From the NCBI GenBank assembly GCA_001986395.2, contig MQVO02000010.1, forward strand, positions 248,001 to 312,000: a DNA stretch of 64,000 nt. The letters are read 5' to 3'. Below the pieces are notes generated by a model. The model saw nothing but the letters and a program-made list of their open reading frames with translations, was not told the origin of the DNA and did not search any database. Within the stretch, counting starts at the first letter, position 1. Every line of letters starts with the position of its first letter. Made by a program: the position numbers and the translations under genes. The DNA is from Irpex lacteus. Lineage: Eukaryota > Basidiomycota > Agaricomycetes > Polyporales > Irpicaceae. Positions 10,665-22,064 of the stretch are shown piece after piece.

Positions 10665-13600
10665 GAGGGTAATGCGGAAAGAGGAAAGAGCGTTGCTGAA
10701 GGAGAGTGATTATTGCTGAGCTGTGTGATTTGTGGACGTATCAGAACTGATGGAGGCTCCAGCAGTGCAAGGTTGCGTGATAATACAGGAAGGTAGCTCG
10801 GAGACGAACCAGCACGTCTTGAAGTCGGTCGTCGCACGAGCTGGCAGGGTCGGGGAATGCTATCGCATGCGTGGCCGACGTGCTGGCCGACGAGCTCGAG
10901 GAGGAGGCGGGAGCTGAGGGTCGCAGAGAGTCCGACTTCTGCTCAGCTTTGCTCAGACGGACTTGATCGTCAACATGTCCGTTTGACGCCTATGATATCG
11001 ACACCGTAACTACGGAATGTCACCCCAACAATCGGACTAAATTACCGTGTTTCTACCCACAATCCCGGCTATCTTTGGTAGTTTCGTCGCAATCTGTCGA
11101 AATTCCCCGCACTTTCGGCTTGATTTGGCAACAGTTGTGGTCTGATAGCGTCGTCTGATTCTGGGACCTGACTTGCGCCTCGCCCTCGTCATGACGCCTC
11201 TCTTCCATCTCTCCATCCGCCTCGAGCTACATAAGGAGGCCAGAATTGTTGTATTAATCGTCGGTATGACACTCGTCCAGTTAACTGGCAATACCCGAGG
11301 TCACTTGGGCAGCGTGGCGTGCTGGCCAGCAACCAAGTACGCTCGCGGCCAGATCGACCCTGGATCTCCAGTTACAGGAAAGTTCACTAGGCTCTTCTTC
11401 AATGGCCGCCGGCACATCTTCTCAACCTGACCAACGCCTTCTCTAAGATAGGTCACGCTTCTCGGGGACAAGAGCTACTACCACCGTAGTGTGCGAGAGT
11501 TGTGGCGTGTCCACCACTGTCCATTTCAGAAACAACACAGGCCACTTTCCTTCTTCTGGTTGTATCTCGTACGCCGTAAACGAGCTCCTCAGACCGCCAT
11601 CGAAGCGTCTGCACAAGTCCGTTACACCTTTACGTTCGGCTCCGGACCACGTTTGCGCCGGTACCTACGTACCAAACGCCGAAGCGCATCAACCAGGGAC
11701 TCCGTAGGAGGTTTAGCTCGAATCTCACCTCATCTGCAAAGTCAGGTTTCCCATTGCGAGCCTTGTTTGCTGGCTGTGATCATCGCGGCGTGTTCCCCGA
11801 ACCCTGTAAACTTGCGTTATCACCCGCTCACGCTTTTCTAGAGTTCCCCGTGCCCTGTAACGATTGGCTTGAGATGTTTTGCCAGCGTCCATCTCGTCAA
11901 ACCTTCCTGAGGAATAACGTACGTGCACATCTTCAACCTCCGCGAAATAGACTCTTCGGAAGTCTTCATCACACAATTCTCCACCTCGACGCGGTCTGTC
12001 GGGAAACCAGCATGTCTCCTGACTTTACATAGCTGCGCCTTTGGAACGGCCTTTCGGTAATGGTGACTTCCGCGGTGTTACGACTTACGAAGCAATTACG
12101 AACAGAAAAAGATACGCAGGCGATTCCCGCGACATCGACGACCCGGTTGCGTAGTCCATGTTATTAGCTGATATTTTTCATCCAGGGCTTCTTCCAGCCT
12201 GGCCTGCAAGACACCAGTTACCGTTGCAACCCGTTCATTAACACTAGTATCCCAGTCGCAGCGAGTACGTATTCATTTTGAGTCCATTCATTGACTTGCA
12301 TGACCCACTCACTCATCCCCAGTCTTTGCAGGCCAGGAAGAACTCATTTCGCGGATTATCCAGGGCAAGCGAGCGCGTACCTGTACGTACCTACGTACCG
12401 GCGATCAAAGAGCTTCTGTGATTTTGCAAAAGCTTGATCCGCCTGGTGTCAAATGCAATGCCTCCGTTATCACTGCACTCCACAACCGCTTTGCACTGAC
12501 ACCAGCTGGACAGAATCCTTCAGCGAGTGTCACAAAGGCAGAGTATAGATAGCAAGATTGTCGCTGCCCACAAGGCAGTGACGATCCTGCTACCTTTATT
12601 CTGCAATGTGTGCAGGAAGTTGACGGGGTTCAGGAAAGGAGTAGGTCTTGCGCTGAGGAGCAAGGTGTAGGAAATCAAGGTAAGAGAGCGAGCTTGTCTG
12701 CGGATCCTTGTGCCCCATCTACATGCATCTTTTATACTTTTGCAGACAACAGACGAACCCCTATAAATCCTACAAGCGCTGCACAATCGCTCGGAGTCCT
12801 CGGAGCTCTACGCACAAACGACACGCACGTCGAACAGTGCCTGCGGGACATCCACGCCTTGGCAGTTCAAGCCCTGGCATTGGTCAAGAGCTATGTTCTA
12901 ATGTTTATCCGTATGTGTGCGCGGCATGGTTCCCAGTCGTTTTGGGTGTATGCTGACAGATAGACAGGCGCGATAGTGTCAAACGGCAAGTCCTTGGAAG
13001 ACCGTGCACAAGGTGATACATCTTATCGATTCTATCTTCTGGCTTGGATGCAGTGTCCGGAGAGCCTGCAGTCTCCTGCAGTACTACAGAGTACGCCTCG
13101 AGGACAAGAGATGCTGTACTCGTCGACAAGTCAACGCGAGAAAGCGCGAGAATCGTCCGGTGTGCATGCGTCCTCGGAGGACGGGTGCAGGAGTCGATGA
13201 CTCATGCGGCTCACACACTCACGTAGGATATGCTCATGTCACGACTTTCGTGAGTACCACCATCCCTTTCGCTTCACCATTCAGTAAGTCACTGAATGGT
13301 TTTGGAAGGTCATGTACAAGAAGCCGATCACTTAGATTTTAAGCATTGTTCCAGCGCGTGAAGGACGTGGCGTTGTGGCGTCGTGACGTACGTGTGGTAC
13401 AGGGGGAAAGCTTTAATGTAAGTCCCCGTACTATACGCCGTGTAAAGAATACTATTCTTGGTTCTAGATAGGGGATGGCTATGGCAGGACGGGATCGCAG
13501 CAGCTCGTGAGGTAGTAAAACAGCTATTATCCTTCACCATGGGTCATTTACCACCTTCCCCGCACAGCCCGAAGTAAGACGACTGACTGCACGAACTCTT

Positions 13601-14268
13601 CATGCACACACGACAATCCTCAACATCTCTTTCAAGCAATCGATGATCAATGTCGGGGCGAAAGTGAACGTCCGAGAATGGACAGGACACACCGGAGGTA
13701 AGTAACGTGCGTATAGACAGGGGTAAAGCGCAATGGCGGAACCAATAAGTATCACAAATCCCATTATTTCCCCATAAGTATACCTACGACATGTGCTTGA
13801 ATGTATCAACTGACCTTGGTCTTATCGATCATCATTTTTGCATGATTGGCAGTACGCTTAGAGCCACAAAACACCACGAGTGTCACTAGCTGTCCTCCGG
13901 ACTTGCCGTTTTGCAGCCCAGCCCCCATAATATACCGTACCGTGTGGCCGACTTATGTCGTGCTGTCATGTCATCCTAGAGTAGGGTAAAGTTTTTGCAC
14001 GCCTTTTCGTGCATGATTCCCACACTGATAAGTATCACACAGCACTACAGATTCTATACTTACCTCCAAGATACTCTCGGCCGAAGGACTAGAATCGCGT
14101 TTCCCACCCAGACTGGTGACCCAGTGCTGAGTCATACTGAGGATAGAATGGGATCGCTTGCTTTTCGATAGCTGTCGTCATTGATCCCATCCATTGACGT
14201 CTTTATATAGCATGAAGTGAGTCTCAGCTCGACTTCTCACGAAATTCACTACCAGTGCTCACCCCACC
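10665..14268. other. 3.6-kb gene-poor interval
   Basis: No conserved protein can be read here in any frame. The region holds an imperfect inverted repeat (arms near 12189-12209 and 12325-12343), a perfect 9-bp hairpin at 13277-13299, and a GCACG/CGTGC hairpin near 13997-14012. It also has intron-like segments on the plus strand, for example 12680-12745 (GTAAGA...TTGCAG) and 12911-12963 (GTATGT...GCTGACAGATAG). The splice-like segments suggest a transcribed, perhaps non-coding or decayed locus at about 12.6-13.2 kb. The right end holds the promoter of the first MDR gene. Confidence 0.5.
14202..14209 (+). promoter_or_regulatory. TATA-like box of MDR gene 1
   Basis: The sequence tttatata lies 60 bp before the ATG at 14269, a plausible spacing for a fungal TATA element with a short leader. 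Assignment rests on sequence and position only. Confidence 0.45.
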
Positions 14269-15564
14269 ATGTCGACTCTTCCAGACAAGCAAATAGGGCT
14301 GTTGACCGCCAACGGAGAGATCAAGTTCCAAGAGTTCCCTGTTCCCTCTCCCGGACCGAACGAGGTGTTGATCCAGAACGTCGCTGTCGCGTCGAACCCG
14401 AAGGATTGGAAGGTTCCCAAATGGATTGAGAACTACTCTGGTGTCGAGGGAAACGATGTTGCGGGATATATCGTCAAGGTTGGTGAAGGGGTGACGGAGT
14501 ATAAAGGCGGAGAGCGCGTCGCGGCGTTCACGAAGATGAGAACCCAGGATCCTAGGGTGTGCATCTTTAACTTGTAAACGGAAACGAGTCTGCTGATATC
14601 GTTTTCAGAGCGGAGCGTACATTCAGTATAGCGTTGCACCCGCATCAACGACGTTCCGCATCCCAGAGTCTACGTCTTTTGAAGAGGCTTCCACCCTCCC
14701 TCTTGCCCTTGGAACCGCGTTTATTAGTCTATTCAAGAGACTCGCTCTACCTAAGACTCCTTCTAGTAAGCGCACGTCCACTATGACATTATACTGTTAC
14801 TTATAGCTTATACTATAGAACTAGGTGAGAAGCAGGGTGTAATCATTAATGGCGCGGCGTCTTCCGTCGGCGCATATGCTGTTCAGCTCGCCAAGCGAGC
14901 GGGCTTGTTCATTATTGGCGTAGCGGGATCGTCGAAGGACTACGCAAGGAGCCTTGGTGCAGATATCATTGTTGACTATCGTGACCATCAAGGAGAGGCT
15001 TTGGTGCGTACTCTGTAGTTGTCTCTTCATCATACACCGATGACTGACAGGATTGGCTAGGCGGAGGCTCTTATTAAGGCATCTGAGGGGCACAATGTCT
15101 CGCATATCTTCGACGCAGTAACGCAAGACGGCTCTACTGTGCTCTTAGCTCGTGCGCTAACCAAGATTTCGCCAAACGGAAAGGGCAAGATTACATACGT
15201 ACTATATCTAAGCGACGAGGAGAACAAACAAATTCCGGTTGGCATTGATATTGAGCGAACTGGTGTTAACACTGTATACGGAGAAGACGAAGAATGTACG
15301 TATCCAGTTCTGTAATAGGGGTAAATACGCGTTGCTGATTATCCATTGGACGAATTAGTTGCCGCGCGCTGGTATCGCCAAGTCGGGCAATGGTTGGCAC
15401 CCTCTGCGAGTAATCCGACTCCATTCCAGCCTAACAGAGTCAAGGTTTTGCCAAATGGGTTGGCAAGCGTGCCTGAAGGTCTCAAGCTCCTGGAAGAGGG
15501 CAAGGTGCATGCAGAGAAGCTTGTGTACCGTATCACAGAAACGCCTCAGCTGCAGTCGAAGTAG
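14269..15564 (+). CDS. MDR-family (ToxD-like) oxidoreductase, copy 1
   Basis: A medium-chain dehydrogenase/reductase of the zinc-free enoyl/quinone-reductase type. Five exons: 14269-14556, 14609-14765, 14819-15003, 15061-15295 and 15359-15564, giving 356 aa. The N-terminal GroES-like half has PGPNEVLIQNVAVASNPKDW and GVEGNDVAGYIVKVGEGV. The Rossmann half has the cofactor motif NGAASSVGAYAVQLAKRAG followed by a DYRDH segment that follows beta-2. Zinc-binding Cys ligands are absent. The reaction is expected to be NADPH-dependent reduction of an activated double bond; the substrate is unknown. Two close copies follow on the same strand with matching intron positions. ToxD-like is only a similarity label and no toxin cluster surrounds it. 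Confidence 0.9.
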
Positions 15565-15740
15565 TGGGTGTTTGTACATATTGAATATTACGCATGGCCA
15601 CCGTGAGTCCACGTCGTCTGTATAATATGCTTACCTATCGAATAGAAACATACGTGAGTGCTACTAAGAAGCTCAAGCTGGTGGGAAACATTATTCATAT
15701 TTACCGACGTTTCGGCGCCACGACTTGTCGGCAATGACCA
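15565..15740. other. Spacer between MDR copies 1 and 2
   Basis: A short AT-rich spacer with the 3' end of copy 1 and the promoter of copy 2. No tRNA-like sequence like those after copies 2 and 3 is seen here. Confidence 0.4.
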
Positions 15741-17138
15741 ATGCTTCAATCTATCCTCGGCCTCGGTAGTAATGCTTCGTTTAAAAGGCGCAGCGTAGCA
15801 CAGACGTCAAAACTATCAGCCTACAGCAGTATGTCGACTCCGATACCAGAAACACAGCTTGGTCTCTGGACAACTCAAAAGAACATAACATTCAAGACAT
15901 TCCCAGTACCCTTGCCTGGTCCCAATGAAGTGCTCATCCAGAACGTAGCAGTCGCATCCAACCCGAAAGACTGGAAGGCGGCTCACTATTTCAAAGACTA
16001 CTCCGGCGTCGAAGGCAGTGACGTCGCCGGATACGTTGTCAAGGTCGGTGAAGGCGTTACAGAATATCAAGGTGGTGAGAGGGTGGCAGCGTTGTTGAAA
16101 ATGGCAACTCGCGATCCTAGGGTAAATCAGCTTACTACACGGCTACTTGCTGGAAACTGATCTGACTGGGTTGGACGTCGATTAGAGTGGAGCGTACATT
16201 CAATATAGCGTCGCTCCTGCCTCCACTACATTCCCCATCCCAGAAAACGTCACTTTCGAAGCAGCTTCTACGCTACCTCTGGCGGTTATGACTGCAGCGC
16301 TGGCCTTGTTTAAGAGACTTGCTCTGCCCGAGACTCCGACAGGTATGTAAATATAACCTTCATCCACGAAGTCACAGTACTTACAAACGGTATTAACAAG
16401 GGGATCAGAAGGGAATCATCATAAACGGCGCAGCTTCATCTGTTGGCGCATATGCCGTTCAACTCGCCAAACGTGCCGGTCTCTTTGTGGTTGCTGTCGC
16501 GGGATCATCGAAAGACTATGCGAAGGGCCTTGGTGCAGACACCATTGTTGATTATCGTGAGCATCAAGGCGACGCTTGGGTTCGTACGGGCTCTCCTTGA
16601 CATTGAGAGTAAACGCTGATGGCGACTTAACTACCAGGTGGACGCCCTCGTCGCAGCTTCTATGGGACATCGAATCTCACATATCTTGGATGCAGTGACT
16701 GAAAACGACTCTACACTTCTGCTCGCTCGGGTTTTAGCCAGGATTTCTCCGGATGGAAAGGGAAAGGTTACATACGTCTTGCCCCTAAGTGAAGAAGACC
16801 TCAAGATGAAGCAGTTTCCTGCCGGTATTGATGCTGAGTTCACTAGTGTGGGCTCTGCGTATGGCGAAGACGAGGAATGTGAGTAGCAGGCCGTCACTTA
16901 GCTCCCAGTAATACTCATTGAGATAATGCGAAAAGTCGCTGCACGCTGGTACCGTCAAATTAGTCGATGGCTGGTACGATCGGCGAGCAACCAAGCTCCT
17001 TTCCAACCCAACAAAGTCAGACTCCTGCCTGACGGTTTAGCTAGCGTGCCAGAAGGTATCAAGCTTTTGGAAGAGGGCAAGGTACATGGGGAAAAGCTCG
17101 TTTATCGCATTGTGGACACACCCCAGCTTCAATCATAA
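15741..17138 (+). CDS. MDR-family (ToxD-like) oxidoreductase, copy 2
   Basis: Paralogue of the gene at 14269 with the same five-exon structure and phases. Signature segments are FPVPLPGPNEVLIQNVAVAS, GVEGSDVAGYVVKVGEGV and NGAASSVGAYAVQLAKRAG. The start aligned with the other copies is the ATG at 15831 (MSTPIPETQLGLW). The frame also opens 90 nt earlier at 15741 with MLQSILGLGSNASFKRRSVA. That 30-residue extension has Arg/Lys and Ser but no acidic residue, as in mitochondrial presequences. If used, it would place this copy in mitochondria, unlike the other two. The ORF is intact and ends at 17138. The substrate is unknown. Confidence 0.88.
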
Positions 17139-17871
17139 TTTATATAGTATACTTGTCACCCGAACTACACTGTAACTCTCGAATACACGATATGTACATA
17201 GATTGCGCAAACGGAAGTGTGAATCTGCCCGCACGGGGAATCGAACTCGAGCACCGCTACCGGTGATTATCCATGGGCGTCCATTCCGGCCGTCCAGCGT
17301 TTGTTCGATATCATCTCACTTCGACCGCAACCACGACGATAGGATGCACAATACTTATTCTAGACTGTACTCTTTGGCTAATAAGGGCACAGAAGAGAGT
17401 ACAGTCTGAGAATGAGGTTGTGCAAACTCTGAGTGCAGAATTAGTGAGTCATTCTGGCATACGTCCTTCCGAACCTTCTTTGATGATGCTGCTTAGTCGT
17501 ATTTTTTCAAGAGACCCTCTCATTATGCCCAACGTACTGCTAGGACCAGTCTTCGACCACCTATTCGCGCCGTTTTGTCGCTATTTCTCGCATATTTGCT
17601 TATAAAACGATTGCGTTTGAGGGTCTCACGCTGATGGTGAACGATTTTATGACTGTTTTGAGGCCCAGGACCCGGCAAAGTGAGTATAAGCCCTATATCG
17701 CTGATTCACTCAACGCAGAATTAACTATGCAACCATTCCCGAGTTCTCTCGATACCGAGCTCATCGGTATATACTCGCTAAGCGTGTGCAGCTCATAAAT
17801 ACGGTACGTGCGGTGAGCCATGAAAAACAACCCCCCACAGGCAACTCTCAATTATTCTCCCACACATCACA
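17139..17871. other. Spacer between MDR copies 2 and 3
   Basis: A 733-bp interval with no convincing gene. A minus-strand tRNA-like 3' half lies at 17226-17255. The rest holds short open frames without recognisable content and the upstream region of copy 3. Confidence 0.45.
17226..17255 (-). other. tRNA-like 3' half (T-arm plus acceptor strand), degenerate
   Basis: The reverse complement contains GAGTTCGATTCCCCGTGCGGG, resembling a T-loop (TTCGATT) followed by the 3' acceptor strand. The T-stem pairs badly (TCGAG against CCCCG), and no matching 5' acceptor (GCCCGCA) is found in the next 100 bp. It is therefore not an intact tRNA gene. A similar remnant follows MDR copy 3. Confidence 0.35.
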
Positions 17872-19185
17872 ATGACCACTACCACCCTTCCAAAGACGCA
17901 GCTGGGTCTTTTGACCACCAAGGACGAGCACAAGTTCCAAACTTTCCCCGTACCCGAACCGGGTCCAAACGAAGTGCTTATCCGAAACGTCGCTGTTGCG
18001 TCGAACCCAAAGGACTGGAAGGTCTTGCACTGGATCCCGGGCTACTCAGGTGTTGAAGGTAATGATGTCGCAGGATACATCGTGAAGGTCGGCGAAGGCG
18101 TCACAGAGTACAAAGTCGGTGATAGGGTAGCCGCGTTCACCATAATGGCGTCTCAGGCTCCGAAGGTATGTGAATGTCGACGTCAGAGAGAGCGGAATCA
18201 ATGCTCATTTATTTTGTGGTTTGCAGTACGGGGCGTATATTGAGTACAGTGTCGCGCTTGCACCGATGACCTTCCCGATTCCCGAGTCTACAACGTTTGA
18301 GGAAGCCGCGACCATCCCTCTCGCAGCTATGACGGCCGCGATCGCTCTGTTTCGTGGACTTTCCTTGCCTGAGGTCCCGACAGGTCAGTCTCTCTTACAA
18401 TGCCTGTAGTGTAGTCTTACTCAACTCAATGGTTACAGGTGAGACCAAGGGTGTAATCATCAACGGCGCTGCTTCGTCCGTTGGCGCGTATTGCGTTCAG
18501 TTAGCGAAACTCGCTGGCCTCTTTGTCATAGGCGTGGCCGGATCGTCTAAGGAGTATGCGAAGAGCCTTGGGGCAGATATCGTTATTGACTATCGCGACT
18601 ATCAGAGCGCCGAGGCATTGGTTCGTCGAGACCAAGGCCAACTGCGAAAAAAAAATAGACTGACGGAATTGTGTAGGAGAATGCTCTCGTCGCTGCTGCT
18701 TCCGGTCATAACGTTTCGCACGTCTTCGACGCAGTCGTCAAGGAAGGCACGATCTTGTTGCTGGCTCGTGCACTCTCAAAGATCGCACCAGGCGGGAAGG
18801 GAACGCTTACGTATGTTCTGTTCCTCAGCGACGAGGATGCGAAGAAGCTTCCTCCTGGGATTACAGCTATCAAGACAAGTGTTGATAGCGCGTATGGTAA
18901 AGACCTAGAATGTAAGCGACGTTGCGAGTGCCTTGATATATGCCATACTCAATGAATGTCATGTATGCAGTCGCCACTCGTTGGTATCGTAAAATCGGCC
19001 AACTCCTCGCGCCTTCTCCCAACAACCACACTCCTCTCCAGCCTAACAGAGTCAAGCTTCTCCCGAACGGTTTAGCGAGTGTGCCTGATGGCCTCAAGCT
19101 GTTGGAAGAAGACAAGGTGCATGCGGAAAAACTAGTATATCGCATCGCAGATACTCCACAGCTCAAGGAAGGTGCTTCTCTGTAG
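17872..19185 (+). CDS. MDR-family (ToxD-like) oxidoreductase, copy 3
   Basis: Third tandem paralogue, starting MTTTTLPKTQLGLLTTKDEH with PEPGPNEVLIRNVAVASNPK, GVEGNDVAGYIVKVGEGVTE and the Rossmann motif NGAASSVGAYCVQLAKLAG. Intron positions match copies 1 and 2 (GTATGT after ...ASQAPK; GTCAGT after the PTG codon start; GTTCGT; GTAAGC), so the array arose by duplication of an intron-containing gene. The first exon junction carries Tyr (KYGAYIEYS) where the other two have Ser (SGAYIQYS). The reading frame is intact and ends in KEGASL. Function as for copy 1: probable NADPH-dependent enoyl or quinone reductase, substrate unknown. Confidence 0.9.
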
Positions 19186-19254
19186 AATATTGTTAGGCTG
19201 ATGATGATGACTAGAGGTCCGTAAATGAATGTTGTGTTATTCTGTCAGTAGTTT

Positions 19255-19285
19255 TGCCTGCACGGCGGTTCGAACTCTCGACACC
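19255..19285 (-). other. Second tRNA-like 3' half, degenerate
   Basis: The reverse complement has GAGAGTTCGAACCGCCGTGC then AGGCA, again a T-loop (TTCGAAC) with an acceptor-like 3' strand. T-stem pairing fails (GAGAG against CGCCG) and no 5' half is present. It lies 70 bp after MDR copy 3, mirroring the remnant 88 bp after copy 2, and probably travelled with the duplication. Confidence 0.35.
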
Positions 19286-19428
19286 TCGAGCGTCTATTAA
19301 TATTAATAGTCCTTGACGTCATCGTGCTTTCTTGTCATCTTGTCTCCTCCCGCTCCGCACAAGGGCGGGCTCAAATACATGCAGGTCGCCAGAGATGGAC
19401 TCGACCTCTTCAACGCCCTTCAACGACG

Positions 19429-21872
19429 ATGGACCCCCATGAAGCGATGTCAGATGCAGCAAATGCGCCGCGGCTCAACGACGAGCACCCGACGACGAAC
19501 GACACGCCGGCCGCCCCAATAGGTGCTGATCTCATTGCCGCTACGGTCGAACCACGTCCTCACAAATCGACCAAAGTAGAAGTTACAGAGCTCAAGGACC
19601 CTGAGGTCAAGGATTTTGGCTGGAATAGTCCGCCGAGACAAGTACCTTCGCCGCTTGTGCATGGTCTGGGAAATGAGGATATTTACACCTTGGTTCGACG
19701 TTTCAACAAAGTATGTGCGCTTGCATCATTGGGAAAAAAATTCACTGACTCCTGTCATAGCAAATATTCCATGTAAAGGCCGTCCCGCATGACCCAGAAC
19801 TGCTCGACTTGGAAGTGTCAGAAGATGAAGAATTCTCACCAGACAAACTACGCGCCACGCTGGAGAGGTTATACATGACAGTGGTATGTATCATATGCTT
19901 TCATGGAACGTACAAGGATATGTGACCGATTCTCGTGTTAGATTGTGGGCTTGGCCGCATTTGCGAAGCACATAGCAAGACTACGCTCTTGGAACGAACC
20001 CCGACGTTCCGCTGGTTTCTGCGTGGTAAGCCGAGCATGTTGGAAAACATGTCGCCGCTTCTCACAGGTCTTATAGGCATACTACTTGGCATGGTGGTTC
20101 AATGCTATCTTACCTTTCCTGTTCATTACGATCATTGTCTTGGTCGTCGACCCACCGTCCCGCAAACTTCTCTTTCCTCCAGCTCCTTTGGCTCTTGTTA
20201 GCGGCACAACTGGGAACGTCCAGAAGCCTAAAGCTGGAACACTTGGGAGCAAGGACAGTCTTTCTGGGGCACCTGAAGCACACAAGGGCGAAGCAGTCGA
20301 GCAGGAGGCTCGCCACTTCGTCTCTGGGATTGCAAGCTTGGCTATCAGCACTGCCGCTGGGAAAGGACCTGGTGATGACGGGAACGGGAACGCTGTTGCC
20401 GGCGGAGAAGCTGAAGCCGACGGAACAACGAAGCCGGCCACAGCGATTGAAGGTGCTGTGCCTGACCCCGTGAGTGCCGTCACAGGAGCCACGGAGTCGA
20501 AGCATCTGGCATCCGGAGACGTGGCTGCAGAAGATCCTGCAAAGAAGCCTGTTCAAGACGCGATGTGGCAAAAGATGAGACCTTTCATGCGAATACTCAC
20601 GGATATTGCGGATACCTGGGAGCGGCTTGGAAAGTAGGTCTTGTCTGGTTGATCATGGATCCTGGCTGATGAATACGATCTTAGCGCATTGTCACCCACT
20701 CGTCCTTTCCCTTACTGGCGCCCTCGTCTCAAACTAGCCGGCCCTCTGGTGCCTTTGATCTTCCTAACGTATTTCACACCTATTGCTCTCGTGATGAGGG
20801 CTGTCAGCTTCATCATTGGGGGCGCGTTCTTTGGACAACCGTTGATCATGCGAGGCATTCACCTGCTGACCCAGAAGGTCCCGAACTGGAAGGACTATCT
20901 GGAATTGAGACGGTACGATGCTTCGGTCATTGAATCGTGGAGTGTTGCACTTACAACGATTTTAGATCTCTTCTCTCGGGTGTACCGACGAATGCGCAAC
21001 TCACCTTGACGTTATTGCGTATTGCTGAAGCGAACAAGTCGCCTCTTCCTCCCCCACCGACGTCGCAGGAATCCACCATCTCGGATGCCGAAGACGAGAC
21101 AGAAGACTTCGATCCATCTGAGTACGACGTCGATAGCGATTCTGAAGAATACCCTGCGACCGAAACTACCGCCGTTGGTGATGAGACCGACGGTGAAGGC
21201 GAAGGTAGCTCGCCGAAACGGAGGCCAGGTCGTAGAATCGCCAATGCGCTGAAGAAAACCGTTAAGGCCAGTGTCAGCGGTGCGCTAAGTATCGACCATG
21301 TTAAGGCCAAGATAGGCTCCGAACGCGCGAAACAGCGTATCGGAGCTCTCGCCGCACCTCCGCCCACAGAAGACGTTATTCCGGGCTCAAGTACTGGTGA
21401 CCAGGGCTCGATCAAGGGTGGTCAACCCGAGAAAGTTGCCCGAGTAAGCTTACCTGGTGGAGAAGGACCGTGCGTGTTCTCCGCCCGCCTCCATGGAAAG
21501 AAGGGACACGCGTTGATCGTCAACTCTGCCACCTCTCCGTGCCTGTCGTTCGCCTACACGAGCATCCCGCGAAGTCTTATGAGCAAGATATTACCAGGCT
21601 CTCATGGCGAGAAGGACCGCTCGGAGCTCGACATCGACGTTCGTCCGGAGTTCTCGCTTGGGATACCTGATATTGTTGAGATGAGAAAGATGGGCGGTTA
21701 TGGATGGAAGGGGAAGTTGGTCATCGGGTGGGCGATGGGCCGGGAGGTGTTGGATGGATTGGAGCTCACGGATAGGTGGGGGAAGAAGTACACGTTGACT
21801 GCAATTAAGGGGAGGGATGAGCTGTTTAATCGATTAATCGCCATGGGGAAGCATAAGTGGGAGAGTTGGTGA
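19429..21872 (+). CDS. DUF3292 family membrane protein
   Basis: A fungal protein of unknown function resembling the DUF3292 family. It starts at the ATG at 19429 (MDPHEAMSDAANAPRLNDEH). Exon 1 ends at 19710 with GNEDIYTLVRRFNK, and exon 2 starts at 19761 (QIFHVKAVPHDPELLDLE). The acceptor TTATAG before GCATAC opens a hydrophobic exon (YYLAWWFNAILPFLFITIIV) followed by VVDPPSRKLLFPPAP. After a Gly/Ala-rich low-complexity stretch come RPFPYWRPRLKLAGPLVPLI and further hydrophobic helices. An acidic linker precedes a folded C-terminal domain (ARVSLPGGEGPCVFSARLHG ... MGKHKWESW). It is likely an integral membrane protein of an internal membrane. Family recognition is from memory of conserved segments; the molecular role is not known. 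Confidence 0.82.
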
Positions 21873-22064
21873 GCTAGGCTACTAGTCACCGGTCACCGTT
21901 GTATCATAAACATTACACTAGTGTATTAGATAGTTCTCATATGATATCTCTATCGATATATGGTCTGTTCATAGTTCTAAATTTTTTGGGCTGGACATGG
22001 GAACTTTTTATTCAGCACGCTATGAAAATACGCTTAACTCACTCACTGCTGGAGGGATACGCCA

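Noticed and set aside
13600..13809. 69-codon minus-strand hydrophobic ORF
   Set aside because: Isolated, with no splice partner or conserved motif in a gene-poor region.
17226..17255. Functional tRNA gene
   Set aside because: The T-stem does not pair and no 5' acceptor or anticodon arm is found within 100 bp.
14269..19185. ToxD-like genes as part of a toxin biosynthesis cluster
   Set aside because: ToxD is only a homology label. No peptide synthetase, polyketide synthase or other pathway gene lies within the window.
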